From: an uncultured Alphaproteobacteria bacterium
GTDB lineage: Bacteria; Pseudomonadota; Alphaproteobacteria; MPNO01; UBA2964
Direction: 5' to 3'
NCBI GenBank assembly: GCA_943787225.1
Contig: CALSLP010000002.1
Coordinates: forward strand, 124,001 to 188,000
Length of the DNA: 64,000 nucleotides
This document shows, piece after piece, positions 43,924 through 53,044 of this stretch; positions within the stretch are counted from its first letter, which is position 1, and each line of letters starts with the position of its first letter. Under the pieces are notes generated by a model. The model saw only the letters and a program-made list of their open reading frames with translations, ran no database searches and had not been told where the DNA came from. The position numbers and the translations under genes are program-made.

Positions 43924-44715
43924 ATGTTTGCATTAGCGTTTCCGGCCATCGACCCAATTGCACTGGAACTCGGCCCGATCGTCATCCGGTGGTATTCTCT
44001 TGCCTATATCGCAGGAATATTACTTGGCTGGCGTTACATCATCATCCTTGCCGCCAAAGCTCACAATGGGGTTGAACGCGTTCATGTCGATGATTTCATC
44101 ATCTGGGCGACCCTCGGCATTATTTTAGGTGGCAGGCTCGGCTACGTAATTTTCTATAACCCGGTTTACTTCGCAGAAAACCCGATGTTGATCTTCGCGA
44201 TGTGGAAAGGCGGCATGTCCTTTCACGGCGGCTTGATCGGCATTATCACTGTTACATGGCTGTTTGTCCGCAAACGCGGCCTCACCTTTCTGGCGTTAGG
44301 CGACATGGTTTGCGCCGCCGCCCCTATCGGACTCTTTTTTGGGCGTATCGCAAATTTCATTAACGGCGAACTATTTGGCCGCGCCAGCGATGTTCCCTGG
44401 GCAATGGTTTTTCCACGCGGCGGAACGGCACCACGTCACCCAAGCCAGCTCTATGAGGCCGGACTTGAGGGGTTATTACTTTTTAGCGTACTCGCCGTTT
44501 TGATATACCGATTTAAAGCGCTGGACCGGCCGGGCATGCTGGTCGGCACTTTTATGGTGGGATATGGCCTATCGCGCTACCTCGTGGAGTTTGTCCGTGA
44601 ACCAGACGCACATTTAGGAACACTGTACGGCATCGCGACAATGGGCCAGCTCCTCTCACTTCCGCTGATCATTATTGGCGTATGGTTTATCCGCAGAGCC
44701 TACCGACAAACGTGA
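43924..44715 (+). CDS. lgt: Prolipoprotein diacylglyceryl transferase
   Basis: Attaches diacylglycerol to the lipobox cysteine of prolipoproteins in the inner membrane. A 263-residue protein with about seven transmembrane segments; hallmarks are GGMSFHGGLIG, GRIANFINGELFGR, PRHPSQLYEAGLEG and YGLSRYLVEFVREPD. Several lipoproteins encoded in this window are its substrates. The last base pairs overlap the GTG start of midA (GTGA), so translation is coupled. Confidence 0.96.
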   Translation: MFALAFPAIDPIALELGPIVIRWYSLAYIAGILLGWRYIIILAAKAHNGVERVHVDDFIIWATLGIILGGRLGYVIFYNPVYFAENPMLIFAMWKGGMSFHGGLIGIITVTWLFVRKRGLTFLALGDMVCAAAPIGLFFGRIANFINGELFGRASDVPWAMVFPRGGTAPRHPSQLYEAGLEGLLLFSVLAVLIYRFKALDRPGMLVGTFMVGYGLSRYLVEFVREPDAHLGTLYGIATMGQLLSLPLIIIGVWFIRRAYRQT

Positions 44716-45821
44716 CCCCGCTCGACACCAAAATCCGAGATCGCATTAAAGCCGATGGCCCCCTTACGGTCTCGAAATTTATGGAGATCGCCTTAGGCGA
44801 CCCAGATCACGGGTACTACCGGACACGCGACCCGCTCGGTGAAGCCGGTGACTTTGTCACCTCTCCTGAGATCAGCCAGGTATTTGGCGAAATCATCGGG
44901 TTGTGGTGTGCCGTAACATGGCAAAACGCGGGCTCCCCCGAGAATATCCACCTTGTCGAGCTTGGCCCCGGGCGCGGGACCCTGATGGCCGATATTCTGC
45001 GAACCGCCCGAAACGCTATGCCAGCGTTTGCGGAATCTCTCGACGTCCATTTGGTCGAAACAGGTGCAGTGCTGCGACAACAGCAACGGCGAGCGTTAAA
45101 GAGCCATAACGTAGACTGGCACGACGGATTTGAAGCAATCCCTTCCGGTCCGGTCCTGGTCATCGCAAATGAGTTCTTTGATGCCCTTCCGATTGACCAA
45201 TACGTCATGACCGAAGAGGGCTGGCGCGAAAATCAGATCGTCCTCAGCGAAGGTCATGATAATTTAATTTTTGCGCCGGGTGAGCAAAATGTCCGCAACA
45301 AAGCAGTCATCCCTCCTGAGCTAGGCAGTCCGCCGATCAATTCTATATTCGAACGTTCTTCGGCAGGAGAACAAATTGCCGGTGATATCGCCAAAAGAAT
45401 TACGACCGATGGCGGTGCGGCGTTGATCATTGATTACGGTCACGTCCGGCACGGCCTAGGCGACACCTTGCAGGCGGTAAGATCCCATAAATATCATGAT
45501 GCGCTCGCAACCATTGGAGAAGCAGACCTGACAGCGCACGTCGATTTTGCCGCATTGAAGGATGCTGCCGAAGCGTCAGGCGCCATGGTACATGGCCCAA
45601 TTTTTCAGGGTGAGTTCCTGACGGCCCTGGGCATCGAACAAAGAACCGCAGCCCTCACCGCCAAGGCAACATTGGACCAAGCCGAAATGCTTAAAAATGC
45701 TTCCCGCCGCTTGATCGCCGCCGATGGGATGGGCACATTGTTCAAAGCATTGGCGATAACGTCGGCAACGGACAGCACGCCTGCTGGCTTTGAGAGCAAT
45801 GAGGGAGGAGGCGCATTATGA
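44712..45821 (+). CDS. MidA/NDUFAF7-family SAM-dependent methyltransferase
   Basis: A 369-residue DUF185 protein. Its mitochondrial relative NDUFAF7/MidA dimethylates an arginine of complex I subunit NDUFS2. Hallmarks are GPLTVSKFMEIALGDPDHGYY (start of domain), GEAGDFVTSPEISQVFGE, the SAM loop VELGPGRGTLMADILR and IANEFFDALPIDQ. The GTG at 44712 overlaps the lgt stop; pgeF starts in the ATGA of its own stop. lgt-midA-pgeF is a conserved alphaproteobacterial order. Confidence 0.92.
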   Translation: MTPLDTKIRDRIKADGPLTVSKFMEIALGDPDHGYYRTRDPLGEAGDFVTSPEISQVFGEIIGLWCAVTWQNAGSPENIHLVELGPGRGTLMADILRTARNAMPAFAESLDVHLVETGAVLRQQQRRALKSHNVDWHDGFEAIPSGPVLVIANEFFDALPIDQYVMTEEGWRENQIVLSEGHDNLIFAPGEQNVRNKAVIPPELGSPPINSIFERSSAGEQIAGDIAKRITTDGGAALIIDYGHVRHGLGDTLQAVRSHKYHDALATIGEADLTAHVDFAALKDAAEASGAMVHGPIFQGEFLTALGIEQRTAALTAKATLDQAEMLKNASRRLIAADGMGTLFKALAITSATDSTPAGFESNEGGGAL

Positions 45822-46618
45822 CTCCTGTAAATTCTGATACCTTGCCAATAATTCAGGCTAAAGCCCTCTCCACAATTCCGACGATTGGCCACGCCTTCTT
45901 TACGCGTCAAGGCGGCGTAAGCACCGGTATCTATAGCTCGCTCAATTGTGGCTTCGGATCAGGCGACAAAGAAGAAAACGTCAGTGAAAACAGACGCCGC
46001 ACTAGTGATAAGCTGGGTGTCACGCCGCCATCCCTTGTTTCTGTCTACCAGGTACACGGCACAAACATCGTGACCGTCGAAGAGCCGTGGGACAGACATG
46101 CGGCGCCAAAGGCCGACGGTATGGTGACCCGCCAAGCTGGTTTAGCATTAGGTATTTTGACGGCTGACTGCACCCCGGTTCTGTTTGCAGACCAAGAGGC
46201 TGGTGTAATTGGGGCCTGTCACGCTGGATGGCGCGGCGCTCTGGACGGTATTGTTGAAGCGACTATCGGCGCTATGGAAGTTCTGGGCGCTGCGCGGAGC
46301 AGGGTTGTTGCCGCTATCGGCCCTTGTATCGCGCAAAAATCATATCAGGTTGGTCTGGAGTTCAGGGACCAGTTTATGGTCCGTGACACTCAATTTTCCG
46401 ATTATTTCATCGATGACGATGCTACGCACCTGCGTTTCGACCTCGGTGGTTTCGTCGCGCTGATGCTGGGTCGCGCCGGGATCACAGAAATTGAGAACGT
46501 TAACATCGATAATTGCTCTGAAAGCGAAACACTCTTTAGCTATCGTCGGACGACGCTAGCCGGCGAAAAAGACTATGGCCGAGGTCTCTCTGCCATCACT
46601 CTGAAAAGCGTAAATTAA
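45818..46618 (+). CDS. pgeF: Peptidoglycan editing factor PgeF (multicopper-polyphenol-oxidase-type fold)
   Basis: A 266-residue YfiH/PgeF protein. E. coli PgeF removes wrongly incorporated L-Ser from muropeptide precursors. Key residues are visible in FFTRQGGVSTGIYSSLN, VYQVHGTNIV, ILTADCTPVLFAD, the histidine of GACHAGWRGAL and the cysteine of AIGPCIAQKSY, corresponding to the zinc-binding H-C-H site. Translationally coupled to midA (ATGA). It is the third gene of the lgt operon. Confidence 0.92.
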   Translation: MTPVNSDTLPIIQAKALSTIPTIGHAFFTRQGGVSTGIYSSLNCGFGSGDKEENVSENRRRTSDKLGVTPPSLVSVYQVHGTNIVTVEEPWDRHAAPKADGMVTRQAGLALGILTADCTPVLFADQEAGVIGACHAGWRGALDGIVEATIGAMEVLGAARSRVVAAIGPCIAQKSYQVGLEFRDQFMVRDTQFSDYFIDDDATHLRFDLGGFVALMLGRAGITEIENVNIDNCSESETLFSYRRTTLAGEKDYGRGLSAITLKSVN

Positions 46619-46672
46619 TGCCGCACCTGATAATTTTTGTATTGGCCTGCATGATTGGATTGGTCGCCAGCT

Positions 46673-47563
46673 GTGTCATCCTCTGAAATTCTACGCCGAT
46701 CTTTTCTTTTAACGACATCAGCCTTTCTATTTTTGACGTTGGCTGCCTGCCAACCTGCACCCACACCATTTGCCCATACGCCGGGGACGAGCGATCCAAT
46801 TATTTCACAGCGCCCTGATGTTGGAGGCGTTACCGTTCGGCCGGTCATCGGCCTCACCAAACCACAATCCGATGCTCTTTCAGAGGCAATGGTCAACGCG
46901 TTTATGGCAATGGAAATTCCGGCAGCAACCACAGGAGAAAATCGTCAAAGCAGATTTGTTGATGCCACCGCCAGAATCATCAATCTTCCTAACAACCAAT
47001 CTAAAATTCAAATTGAATGGACACTCACCGATTCGCGAGAACGAGGAATAGAAAACTACAAAAGCAGCCACAATATCGCCCTCAATGGCTGGAAAAACCC
47101 GAAGTCGAAAACACTTTCTTCCTGGGTCGAAAAACCAGCGCGCCTTTTTGCGCGGCGAATTTTGGGATCACGACCAGATTCAGAATCTGGCCGTTCAACA
47201 ACTTTACCTCTGCTGCATGTTTGGCCAGTCGACGGCATTGATGAAATTAAATCTACAACTCTGAAGGTCGCGATGGAACAAGCGCTGAGACGCCGAAAAT
47301 TCAAGGTTTTAAAAGGACTTGAAGGTGCTGCTCTCATCATTGCGGGCTCGGTCTCTTTAGGGTCGGCCAGAGAGGGGAAACAACCTATTGAGATCAATTG
47401 GTCTGTTCTCGACGCCAAAGGCAAACAGGTCGGAAAGCTCGATCAGCGCAACTCTGTCGCGGTATCAACTGTTGAAACCGGCTGGCAAAGCCTGTCTTCA
47501 CTCATCACCCGGAACGCCGCAGGCGGTGTCAGCGAAATCGTTAACCGCCTCGCCACCGAATAG
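46673..47563 (+). CDS. Predicted outer-membrane lipoprotein, unknown function
   Basis: About 296 residues. An N-terminal basic region and hydrophobic stretch end in the lipobox LTLAAC, so the mature protein starts at that cysteine. The rest is soluble and mixed, with two similar halves suggested by repeated 'TLTDSRERGI...' and 'SVLDAKGKQVG' strands, each following an 'IxIxW' strand (IQIEWTLTD and IEINWSVLD). The start is uncertain: GTG 46673 or TTG 46655. It follows pgeF by about 55 bp and may be the last gene of that operon. Family not recognised. Confidence 0.65.
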   Translation: MSSSEILRRSFLLTTSAFLFLTLAACQPAPTPFAHTPGTSDPIISQRPDVGGVTVRPVIGLTKPQSDALSEAMVNAFMAMEIPAATTGENRQSRFVDATARIINLPNNQSKIQIEWTLTDSRERGIENYKSSHNIALNGWKNPKSKTLSSWVEKPARLFARRILGSRPDSESGRSTTLPLLHVWPVDGIDEIKSTTLKVAMEQALRRRKFKVLKGLEGAALIIAGSVSLGSAREGKQPIEINWSVLDAKGKQVGKLDQRNSVAVSTVETGWQSLSSLITRNAAGGVSEIVNRLATE

Positions 47564-47676
47564 TTTTCCACAGGGTAAGAAAAAGGCCAAAAAAACACGT
47601 CGTTAAACCAGGAGGGATCGTTTACACACTCCTTGGGCACTGGTAACTTGCGCGTGCCTTTGGCATTCGCAATTTC

Positions 47677-47699
47677 GTCACCTCCGGGGGGATGGTGAC
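47677..47699 (+). promoter_or_regulatory. Hairpin immediately upstream of the prs ribosome binding site
   Basis: GTCACC (47677-47682) and GGTGAC (47694-47699) form a 6-bp perfect stem with a G-rich loop, directly followed by the GGGGAAAG binding site of prs. Position suggests an effect on translation initiation. No named motif recognised. Confidence 0.3.
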
Positions 47700-47714
47700 A
47701 CGGGGAAAGTCGGG

Positions 47715-48659
47715 ATGAAAATCGTCGCGTGTAATAGTAATCGTCCGCTAGCGGAAGCGATTGCTGCCTATCTTAATCTATCACTTTGTAAAGCCACCAT
47801 TCGCCGGTTTTCGGACATGGAATGTTTCGTTGAAATTGACGAAAACGTCCGCGGTGAGGATGTATTCGTTATTCAGTCAACGTCCTATCCAGCGAACGAC
47901 AACCTAATGGAACTGCTGGTTTGTATTGATGCGCTACGACGTGGGTCAGCACGACGCATCACAGCCGTCATTCCTTACTTTGGCTATGCCCGGCAGGACC
48001 GCAAGTCCGGCCCGAGAACGCCGATCTCTGCCAAATTGGTCGCAAACCTGATCACTGAAGCCGGCGTCGATCGCGTTTTAACGCTTGATCTGCATGCCGG
48101 ACAGATTCAGGGTTTCTTCGATATCCCGGTGGACAATTTGTTCGCCGCACCTGTTTTTCTGCGTGACATCAAACAAACTTATGACTGTGAGAATTTGACG
48201 ATGGTATCGCCAGACGTTGGTGGTGTCCTCCGCGCTCGCGCCCTGGCAAAACCACTTGGTGCCGATCTCGCCATTATCGACAAACGCCGTGAACGCGCTG
48301 GTGTTTCAGAAGTTATGCATATCATTGGTGATGTCACCGGCGCTGACTGTATCGTCGTCGATGATATCGTTGATTCCGCCGGCACCCTTTGTAATGCCGC
48401 GGTCGCCCTCATGGATGCTGGGGCAAAATCAGTTTCAGCCTACATCACGCATGGCGTTCTATCCGGTGGCGCGGTTTCCCGGGTATCCTCTTCGCCGCTG
48501 GAGAGTATGGTCACGACAGACAGCATTATGGGCACAGAAGCCGTCCGCGTTTCACAAAATGTCAGACAAATATCGATTGCCCCGCTAATGGGTGAGGCAA
48601 TCGCCCGGATTAGCGAAGAAAAATCCGTGTCTAGTTTGTTTGACTATTCCGCCGCATAA
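47715..48659 (+). CDS. prs: Ribose-phosphate pyrophosphokinase
   Basis: Makes PRPP from ribose-5-phosphate and ATP for nucleotide, histidine and tryptophan synthesis. At 314 residues it is full length. The ATP-binding [21 protein letters not shown] (core), catalytic KRR in DKRRERAG and the PRPP loop [14 protein letters not shown] are all present. rplY follows after about 90 bp containing a hairpin. The start ATG follows GGGGAAAG. Confidence 0.97.
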   Translation: MKIVACNSNRPLAEAIAAYLNLSLCKATIRRFSDMECFVEIDENVRGEDVFVIQSTSYPANDNLMELLVCIDALRRGSARRITAVIPYFGYARQDRKSGPRTPISAKLVANLITEAGVDRVLTLDLHAGQIQGFFDIPVDNLFAAPVFLRDIKQTYDCENLTMVSPDVGGVLRARALAKPLGADLAIIDKRRERAGVSEVMHIIGDVTGADCIVVDDIVDSAGTLCNAAVALMDAGAKSVSAYITHGVLSGGAVSRVSSSPLESMVTTDSIMGTEAVRVSQNVRQISIAPLMGEAIARISEEKSVSSLFDYSAA

Positions 48660-48676
48660 GACTAAAACCCATCGCC

Positions 48677-48700
48677 CCCGTCGTTTCGGCGGGAATTTTA
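48677..48700 (+). terminator. Weak terminator or attenuator between prs and rplY
   Basis: CCCGTCG (48677-48683), a TTT loop and CGGCGGG (48687-48693) form a 7-bp stem with one G-T pair, followed by AATTTTA. The T tract is short, so partial termination fits better than full termination. Confidence 0.4.
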
Positions 48701-48751
48701 CGCGCAGGCACCCCTGGAGGCAGGCGCTCACACGAATAATGGAGAAACGGC

Positions 48752-49435
48752 ATGGCCGAAGTACAAACCATCGCCGCGGCATCTCGCGACCGGGCTGGAA
48801 AGGGGACCGCCCGGGCTGCACGCCGCGCCGGACAAATCCCAGCTGTTATATACGGCAACAAAGAAGAACCCCTGTTAATCACCGTCGATCGCACTCGGCT
48901 GGAACAAGAGCTTGGCAAACGCGGATTCTTTATCCGTCTTCTGGATGTTGAAGTCGATGGCGCAACCCACCGGGTATTGCCTAGAGATACTCAGTACCAC
49001 CCGGTGACAGATCGTCCGCTGCATGTTGATTTCCTGCGGTATTCGGCTGATCGTAAGCTGACCGTTGAAATCCCCGTGCATTTCATGAATGAAGAAGAGT
49101 CCCCTGGCTTGAAATCCGGCGGTGTTCTCAACGTTGTTCGTCATACGATCGAAGTATTGTGCGTTGCTGATGCCATTCCTGAAGCTTTTGAAATCGATCT
49201 CACCGGCTTGGAAGTCGGCGATTCTATTCATGCCAGCACTTTGACACTGTCAGAAGGCGTCGAGCTAACGATTACCGATCGTGACTTCACCATCGCAACC
49301 ATCGCAGCACCGACTGTCATGGCTGTGGAAGAAGAAGTCGATGGCGAAGAAGGTGTCGAAGGCGAAGAGGGTGCCGAGGGCGAAGCAGCCGAAGGTGCAG
49401 AAGCTGGCGACGACAATGCGGAGGGTGGAGAGTAA
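48752..49435 (+). CDS. rplY: 50S ribosomal protein L25/general stress protein Ctc
   Basis: A 227-residue Ctc-type L25 that binds 5S rRNA. The N-terminal domain contains GKGTARAARRAGQIPAVIYG and the C-terminal TL5-like domain VEIPVHFMNEEESPGLKSGG (core), DLTGLEVGDSIHAS. From about residue 185 the tail is a low-complexity glutamate/glycine/alanine run. GGAGAAACGGC precedes the ATG. It is followed by pth and ychF, a conserved order. Confidence 0.95.
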   Translation: MAEVQTIAAASRDRAGKGTARAARRAGQIPAVIYGNKEEPLLITVDRTRLEQELGKRGFFIRLLDVEVDGATHRVLPRDTQYHPVTDRPLHVDFLRYSADRKLTVEIPVHFMNEEESPGLKSGGVLNVVRHTIEVLCVADAIPEAFEIDLTGLEVGDSIHASTLTLSEGVELTITDRDFTIATIAAPTVMAVEEEVDGEEGVEGEEGAEGEAAEGAEAGDDNAEGGE

Positions 49436-49465
49436 GTCTCTCCCCTTCCCTAAACCGGAGGCACC

Positions 49466-50084
49466 ATGTTGCTCCTGGTCGGCCTGGGAAACCCGGGTCA
49501 GGAATATGCTGGAAACCGACACAATATCGGTGCCATGGCAGTGGACGAGATCGTTCACCGCCATGGCTTCAGCGCGCCCAAAACCCGGTCCCGACCCCAA
49601 GGTGTTTTTAGCGAAGGCATCATCGACGGCATCAAGGTTACAACCCTCAAGCCATTGACCTATATGAATAATTCCGGCAAAGCGGTTGGCGATGCCATGC
49701 GCTACTGGCGCTTGGACTCTCAAGACATCTTTCGTCTTACATGACGAGCTTGATCTGGCGCCCGCGAAGGTAAGGACCAAACTTGGTGGCGGCCACGCGG
49801 GTCACAACGGCTTGCGCAGCATTGACTCCCATATTGGGAAAGATTACTGGCGGGTGCGTCTGGGCGTTGGCCACCCCGGTGACAAGGCACGCGTTACCGG
49901 CCATGTTCTGCGCGACTTCTCCAAGAGCGGACAAGCAATGGTTGGACAAGACATTGGATGCCGTCGCCGATGCTATCCCTCTCTTCTAAAGGGGGATGGT
50001 TCGGGCTTTACCAGCCGCGTCGCGCTCCTGACGCAACCACCCAAACCTAAAAAATCACAAGACGACACTGATCGCGTCCTCTGA
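49466..50084 (+). pseudogene. pth: Peptidyl-tRNA hydrolase, three frameshifts as written
   Basis: Recycles peptidyl-tRNA; essential in most bacteria. The N-terminal frame reads LLVGLGNPGQEYAGNRHNIG with the catalytic histidine and [10 protein letters not shown], then breaks at the TTT run 49730-49732; removing one T restores [15 protein letters not shown]. The next part contains [13 protein letters not shown] and [10 protein letters not shown]. Two compensating indels near 49922 and 49981 hide [18 protein letters not shown], after which the original frame resumes to the stop. Because loss of pth should be lethal, these are most likely sequence errors. Confidence 0.88.
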
Positions 50085-50102
50085 GCCAAAGAAAGAAAGA
50101 TA

Positions 50103-51203
50103 ATGGGATTCACCTGCGGAATTGTCGGCCTTCCCAATGTAGGGAAATCGACCCTCTTTAACGCCCTTACGGCAACCATAGCGGCGCAAGCCGAAAACTA
50201 TCCATTTTGCACGATAGAACCCAATGTTGGCCGGATAGCGGTTCCAGACCCAAGACTGGATCAAATTGCCGTACTCGCAAAGTCAGCGAAGATCGTCCCG
50301 ACTCAGATCGACTTTGCTGATATCGCCGGATTGGTTCGCGGTGCTAGCACCGGTGAAGGCCTGGGCAATCAATTCCTTGGGCATATTCGGGAAATGGATG
50401 CAGTGGCCCATGTCGTCCGCTGTTTCGAGGATGATAACATCACCCATGTCGAAGGCCGTATCGATCCGATCAGTGATATCGAGACCATTGATACCGAGTT
50501 GATGCTCGCCGATCTCGAAAGTCTCGAACGGCGCAGCGATGCCCTTGTGAAAAAGGCACGTGGCAATGACAAGGAAGCAACCGCGACCCTCGCCATAGTC
50601 GAAAAGGTCATCGAAGCCCTTAGAGACGGCAAGCCCGCAAGATCCGTTGGTTCACAATTTGAGGACCAGGCTCTATTCAACGGGTTACAGCTTCTGACGG
50701 CTAAACCGGTGATGTATGTCTGTAATGTTGGGGAGGAAGATGCGGCAACGGGCAATGCCTATTCAGAACAGGTTGCAGCACGGGCTGCCGAGGAAGGCGC
50801 GGTAGCTGTTGTCATTTCCGCTGCTATCGAGGCAGAAATCGCTCAACTCACTGACCAGGAAGAACGCGCCGAGTTCCTGGAATCCATTGGGCTTGAGGAG
50901 ACCGGGCTCTCACAGATTTTAGCCGCAGGCTACCAGCTACTCGGTTTGATTACCTATTTAACCGCGGGCCCAACTGAATCCCGGGCCTGGACGATCACGG
51001 CGGGCATGAAAGCCCCACAAGCCGCCGCCGTAATCCATACCGATTTTGAACGCGGCTTTATCTGCGCTGAAATCATCGCCTTTGACGATTATATTAGCTG
51101 TAACGGCGAGGTCGGCGCCAAAGAAGCCGGTAAAATGCGTCAGGAAGGCCGCGACTATGTCGTTAAAGACGGCGACATCATCCTGTTCCGATTTAACGTC
51201 TAG
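50103..51203 (+). CDS. ychF: Redox-regulated ATPase/GTPase YchF
   Basis: A 366-residue Obg-related P-loop ATPase: G1 GLPNVGKSTLFNALT, G2/G3 DFADIAGLVRGAS, a coiled-coil region around residues 125-165, ATP-specific NxxE-type motif in YVCNVGEED, and a C-terminal TGS domain ending VKDGDIILFRFNV. It binds ribosomes and ATP; involved in translation-quality and oxidative stress responses. It follows pth after 18 bp, as usual. Confidence 0.96.
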   Translation: MGFTCGIVGLPNVGKSTLFNALTATIAAQAENYPFCTIEPNVGRIAVPDPRLDQIAVLAKSAKIVPTQIDFADIAGLVRGASTGEGLGNQFLGHIREMDAVAHVVRCFEDDNITHVEGRIDPISDIETIDTELMLADLESLERRSDALVKKARGNDKEATATLAIVEKVIEALRDGKPARSVGSQFEDQALFNGLQLLTAKPVMYVCNVGEEDAATGNAYSEQVAARAAEEGAVAVVISAAIEAEIAQLTDQEERAEFLESIGLEETGLSQILAAGYQLLGLITYLTAGPTESRAWTITAGMKAPQAAAVIHTDFERGFICAEIIAFDDYISCNGEVGAKEAGKMRQEGRDYVVKDGDIILFRFNV

Positions 51204-51223
51204 CGAGTGCTTATTTCGATAAT

Positions 51224-51793
51224 TCAAATAAACCGAGCCGACTTTATCATTCGTTCAGCTTCATCCGAATATTTATCGTAATAATACACAGCAGTACCAT
51301 AGGCCGCGATCAAGCTAAGCTGTTTCTTGTATACGGCACCAACAAATAGACATTTAAAGTCCAACCCCTCTTTAGTCGTATAGGTGCAGTCGAATCTAAA
51401 CCCGTCTTCGCTACCCATTTTGTATGGCTTAAGATTAATAATTTTAAAGTTACGTAAATCACCAACGGCCATCGACGATTTTATGGCCTCAGCAATCTCC
51501 ACGGCGGTCATCGTAGATTTAAATTTGGGCGCTTTTTTTTCTTGAGGAAATGAAAATATTGCCTCACCGTCTTCTAAACCGCTAAGCACTGCAACTCGTT
51601 GCAGGCGCGCACCGTCAACTGTCAAAACATCCCATTTAGTAAAGCCAGAAATCAACGACCATTCGTGTGTTGGTTCAACAATTAGACGATCCTGTAATGT
51701 TATTGGACCTGGTTTGACGAGGGTAATGGACGGACAACCTGTCAGCAGGCCACAAAGGACGACGCTGCCCAATATTTTAAGTAGTGACTTCAT
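51224..51793 (-). CDS. Predicted lipoprotein, last gene of the M48 peptidase cluster
   Basis: A 189-residue protein with lipobox LLTGC after a short hydrophobic N-terminus. The mature part is soluble and contains YKMGSEDGFRFDCTY and a C-terminal DEAERMIKSARFI, resembling small 'lipid-modified PsbP/MogI-like' domains, but no family is recognised with confidence. It begins 5 bp after the stop of the M48 peptidase gene, so the three-gene cluster 53755 to 51224 is one operon. Function unknown. Confidence 0.6.
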   Translation of the reverse strand: MKSLLKILGSVVLCGLLTGCPSITLVKPGPITLQDRLIVEPTHEWSLISGFTKWDVLTVDGARLQRVAVLSGLEDGEAIFSFPQEKKAPKFKSTMTAVEIAEAIKSSMAVGDLRNFKIINLKPYKMGSEDGFRFDCTYTTKEGLDFKCLFVGAVYKKQLSLIAAYGTAVYYYDKYSDEAERMIKSARFI

Positions 51794-51798
51794 ATTTA

Positions 51799-53040
51799 TT
51801 ATCCAATCCTATTTACAATCGCCTTGATCATCAGGCGGTCCTGCGATGACGGCGCCCGTCTCAAATACTCACGAAACGCCTTCCGTGCTTCATCAAATTT
51901 TTTCAGCTTACGATAAATCAGCCCCATATATTTATGGACCTCTGGCGGATGATCCTTCTCTACGATTGATTTCATATAAAATTCCAGGGCTACAGAAAAT
52001 TTTGTATTTGGCTTATCCTCTTCGTCGTCCGCTTCCTCATCTTTTATCCGGTGTAGTTCACCTCGAAAAAAGTTGAGCATGCCCTTTGAAAGCCCGACCT
52101 CAGCCAGCATTTCCATCATTTTATGCGCTCGGGCATAGCGCCTTAATTGGGTCTCATCCCGCAAAAATATCATTTGTCGTGGCGCAATAACTTTTTGGTA
52201 GGCCAACTGGTTCGTAACACCGTCACTCCCCTGTTCCTTGATGACTTCATCAGCAAGCTTGGCAAGCGTATCTGCGCGTTCCTCGCTACTTGGATGGCTT
52301 GCGAAAAAAACAACCCTATTCTTGTTTTCCGGATCCGCATCTCGTTCTTGAATAAGTTGACGCCAAATTTTAGACGCCTCTCGCGGGTCATAGCCAGCCT
52401 TTGCCATGAGCTCTAAACCCAGCTTATCTGCCTCTCTCTCGTGGTCTCGGCCATAGGCAGATAAAGAGGCCATCGCGATGAGAGTAGCGATATCGCCAAG
52501 GCCAGGAATTCCCACAGCGGCAAGGCCGAATTGCAGTATTACCATCGCATTGGCAGTATCCTGAGCATTTCTGAAACGCTGCATACCGTGACGGCGCAAA
52601 TAATGAGCAATTTCATGCCCAAGCACCGCCGCCATTTGCGCTTCATTATGGGCCCTAAGCAATAACCCGGTGTTCACAACCATCATCCCATTTGGATACA
52701 TAGATGCATTGAATAACGGCAAATGCTGGATATAGACGCGGATGTCCTTGCAGTAATTTCCCGCCAATTTACAGGCAACGTTGTAAACATATTGTTGGAG
52801 TTCTTTATCTTTAAACGTTGTCCCTGATGTCTTTATCGATTTTTCGAATTTTTCGACGGACATCCAGAGACCACCTTCAAGGGTATCCAAAGGGGGGCGC
52901 TCTCCCGGTGTCAGATTTTGGACCGTTGACACGGACATTTGATCGGCAGACGGGTTTTCAATATCACCAGACGTCGTCTGGCAGCCACTCATTAAGCCGA
53001 CGACAAGGGCAGTGCATAAAATATTTCCTAAAAAGCGCAT
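51799..53040 (-). CDS. M48-family metalloprotease lipoprotein (BepA/YcaL/LoiP-like)
   Basis: About 413 residues. Lipobox GLMSGC directs it to the periplasmic side of a membrane. The peptidase domain has the zinc motif in LGHEIAHYLRRH (HExxH) and the third ligand glutamate in READKLGLELM. The C-terminal quarter (SVALEFYMKSIVEKDHPPEVHKYMG core) looks like TPR helices, as in BepA. Such proteins degrade or assemble outer-membrane proteins such as LptD. It is in an operon with two further lipoprotein genes. Confidence 0.85.
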   Translation of the reverse strand: MRFLGNILCTALVVGLMSGCQTTSGDIENPSADQMSVSTVQNLTPGERPPLDTLEGGLWMSVEKFEKSIKTSGTTFKDKELQQYVYNVACKLAGNYCKDIRVYIQHLPLFNASMYPNGMMVVNTGLLLRAHNEAQMAAVLGHEIAHYLRRHGMQRFRNAQDTANAMVILQFGLAAVGIPGLGDIATLIAMASLSAYGRDHEREADKLGLELMAKAGYDPREASKIWRQLIQERDADPENKNRVVFFASHPSSEERADTLAKLADEVIKEQGSDGVTNQLAYQKVIAPRQMIFLRDETQLRRYARAHKMMEMLAEVGLSKGMLNFFRGELHRIKDEEADDEEDKPNTKFSVALEFYMKSIVEKDHPPEVHKYMGLIYRKLKKFDEARKAFREYLRRAPSSQDRLMIKAIVNRIG

Positions 53041-53044
53041 CACG

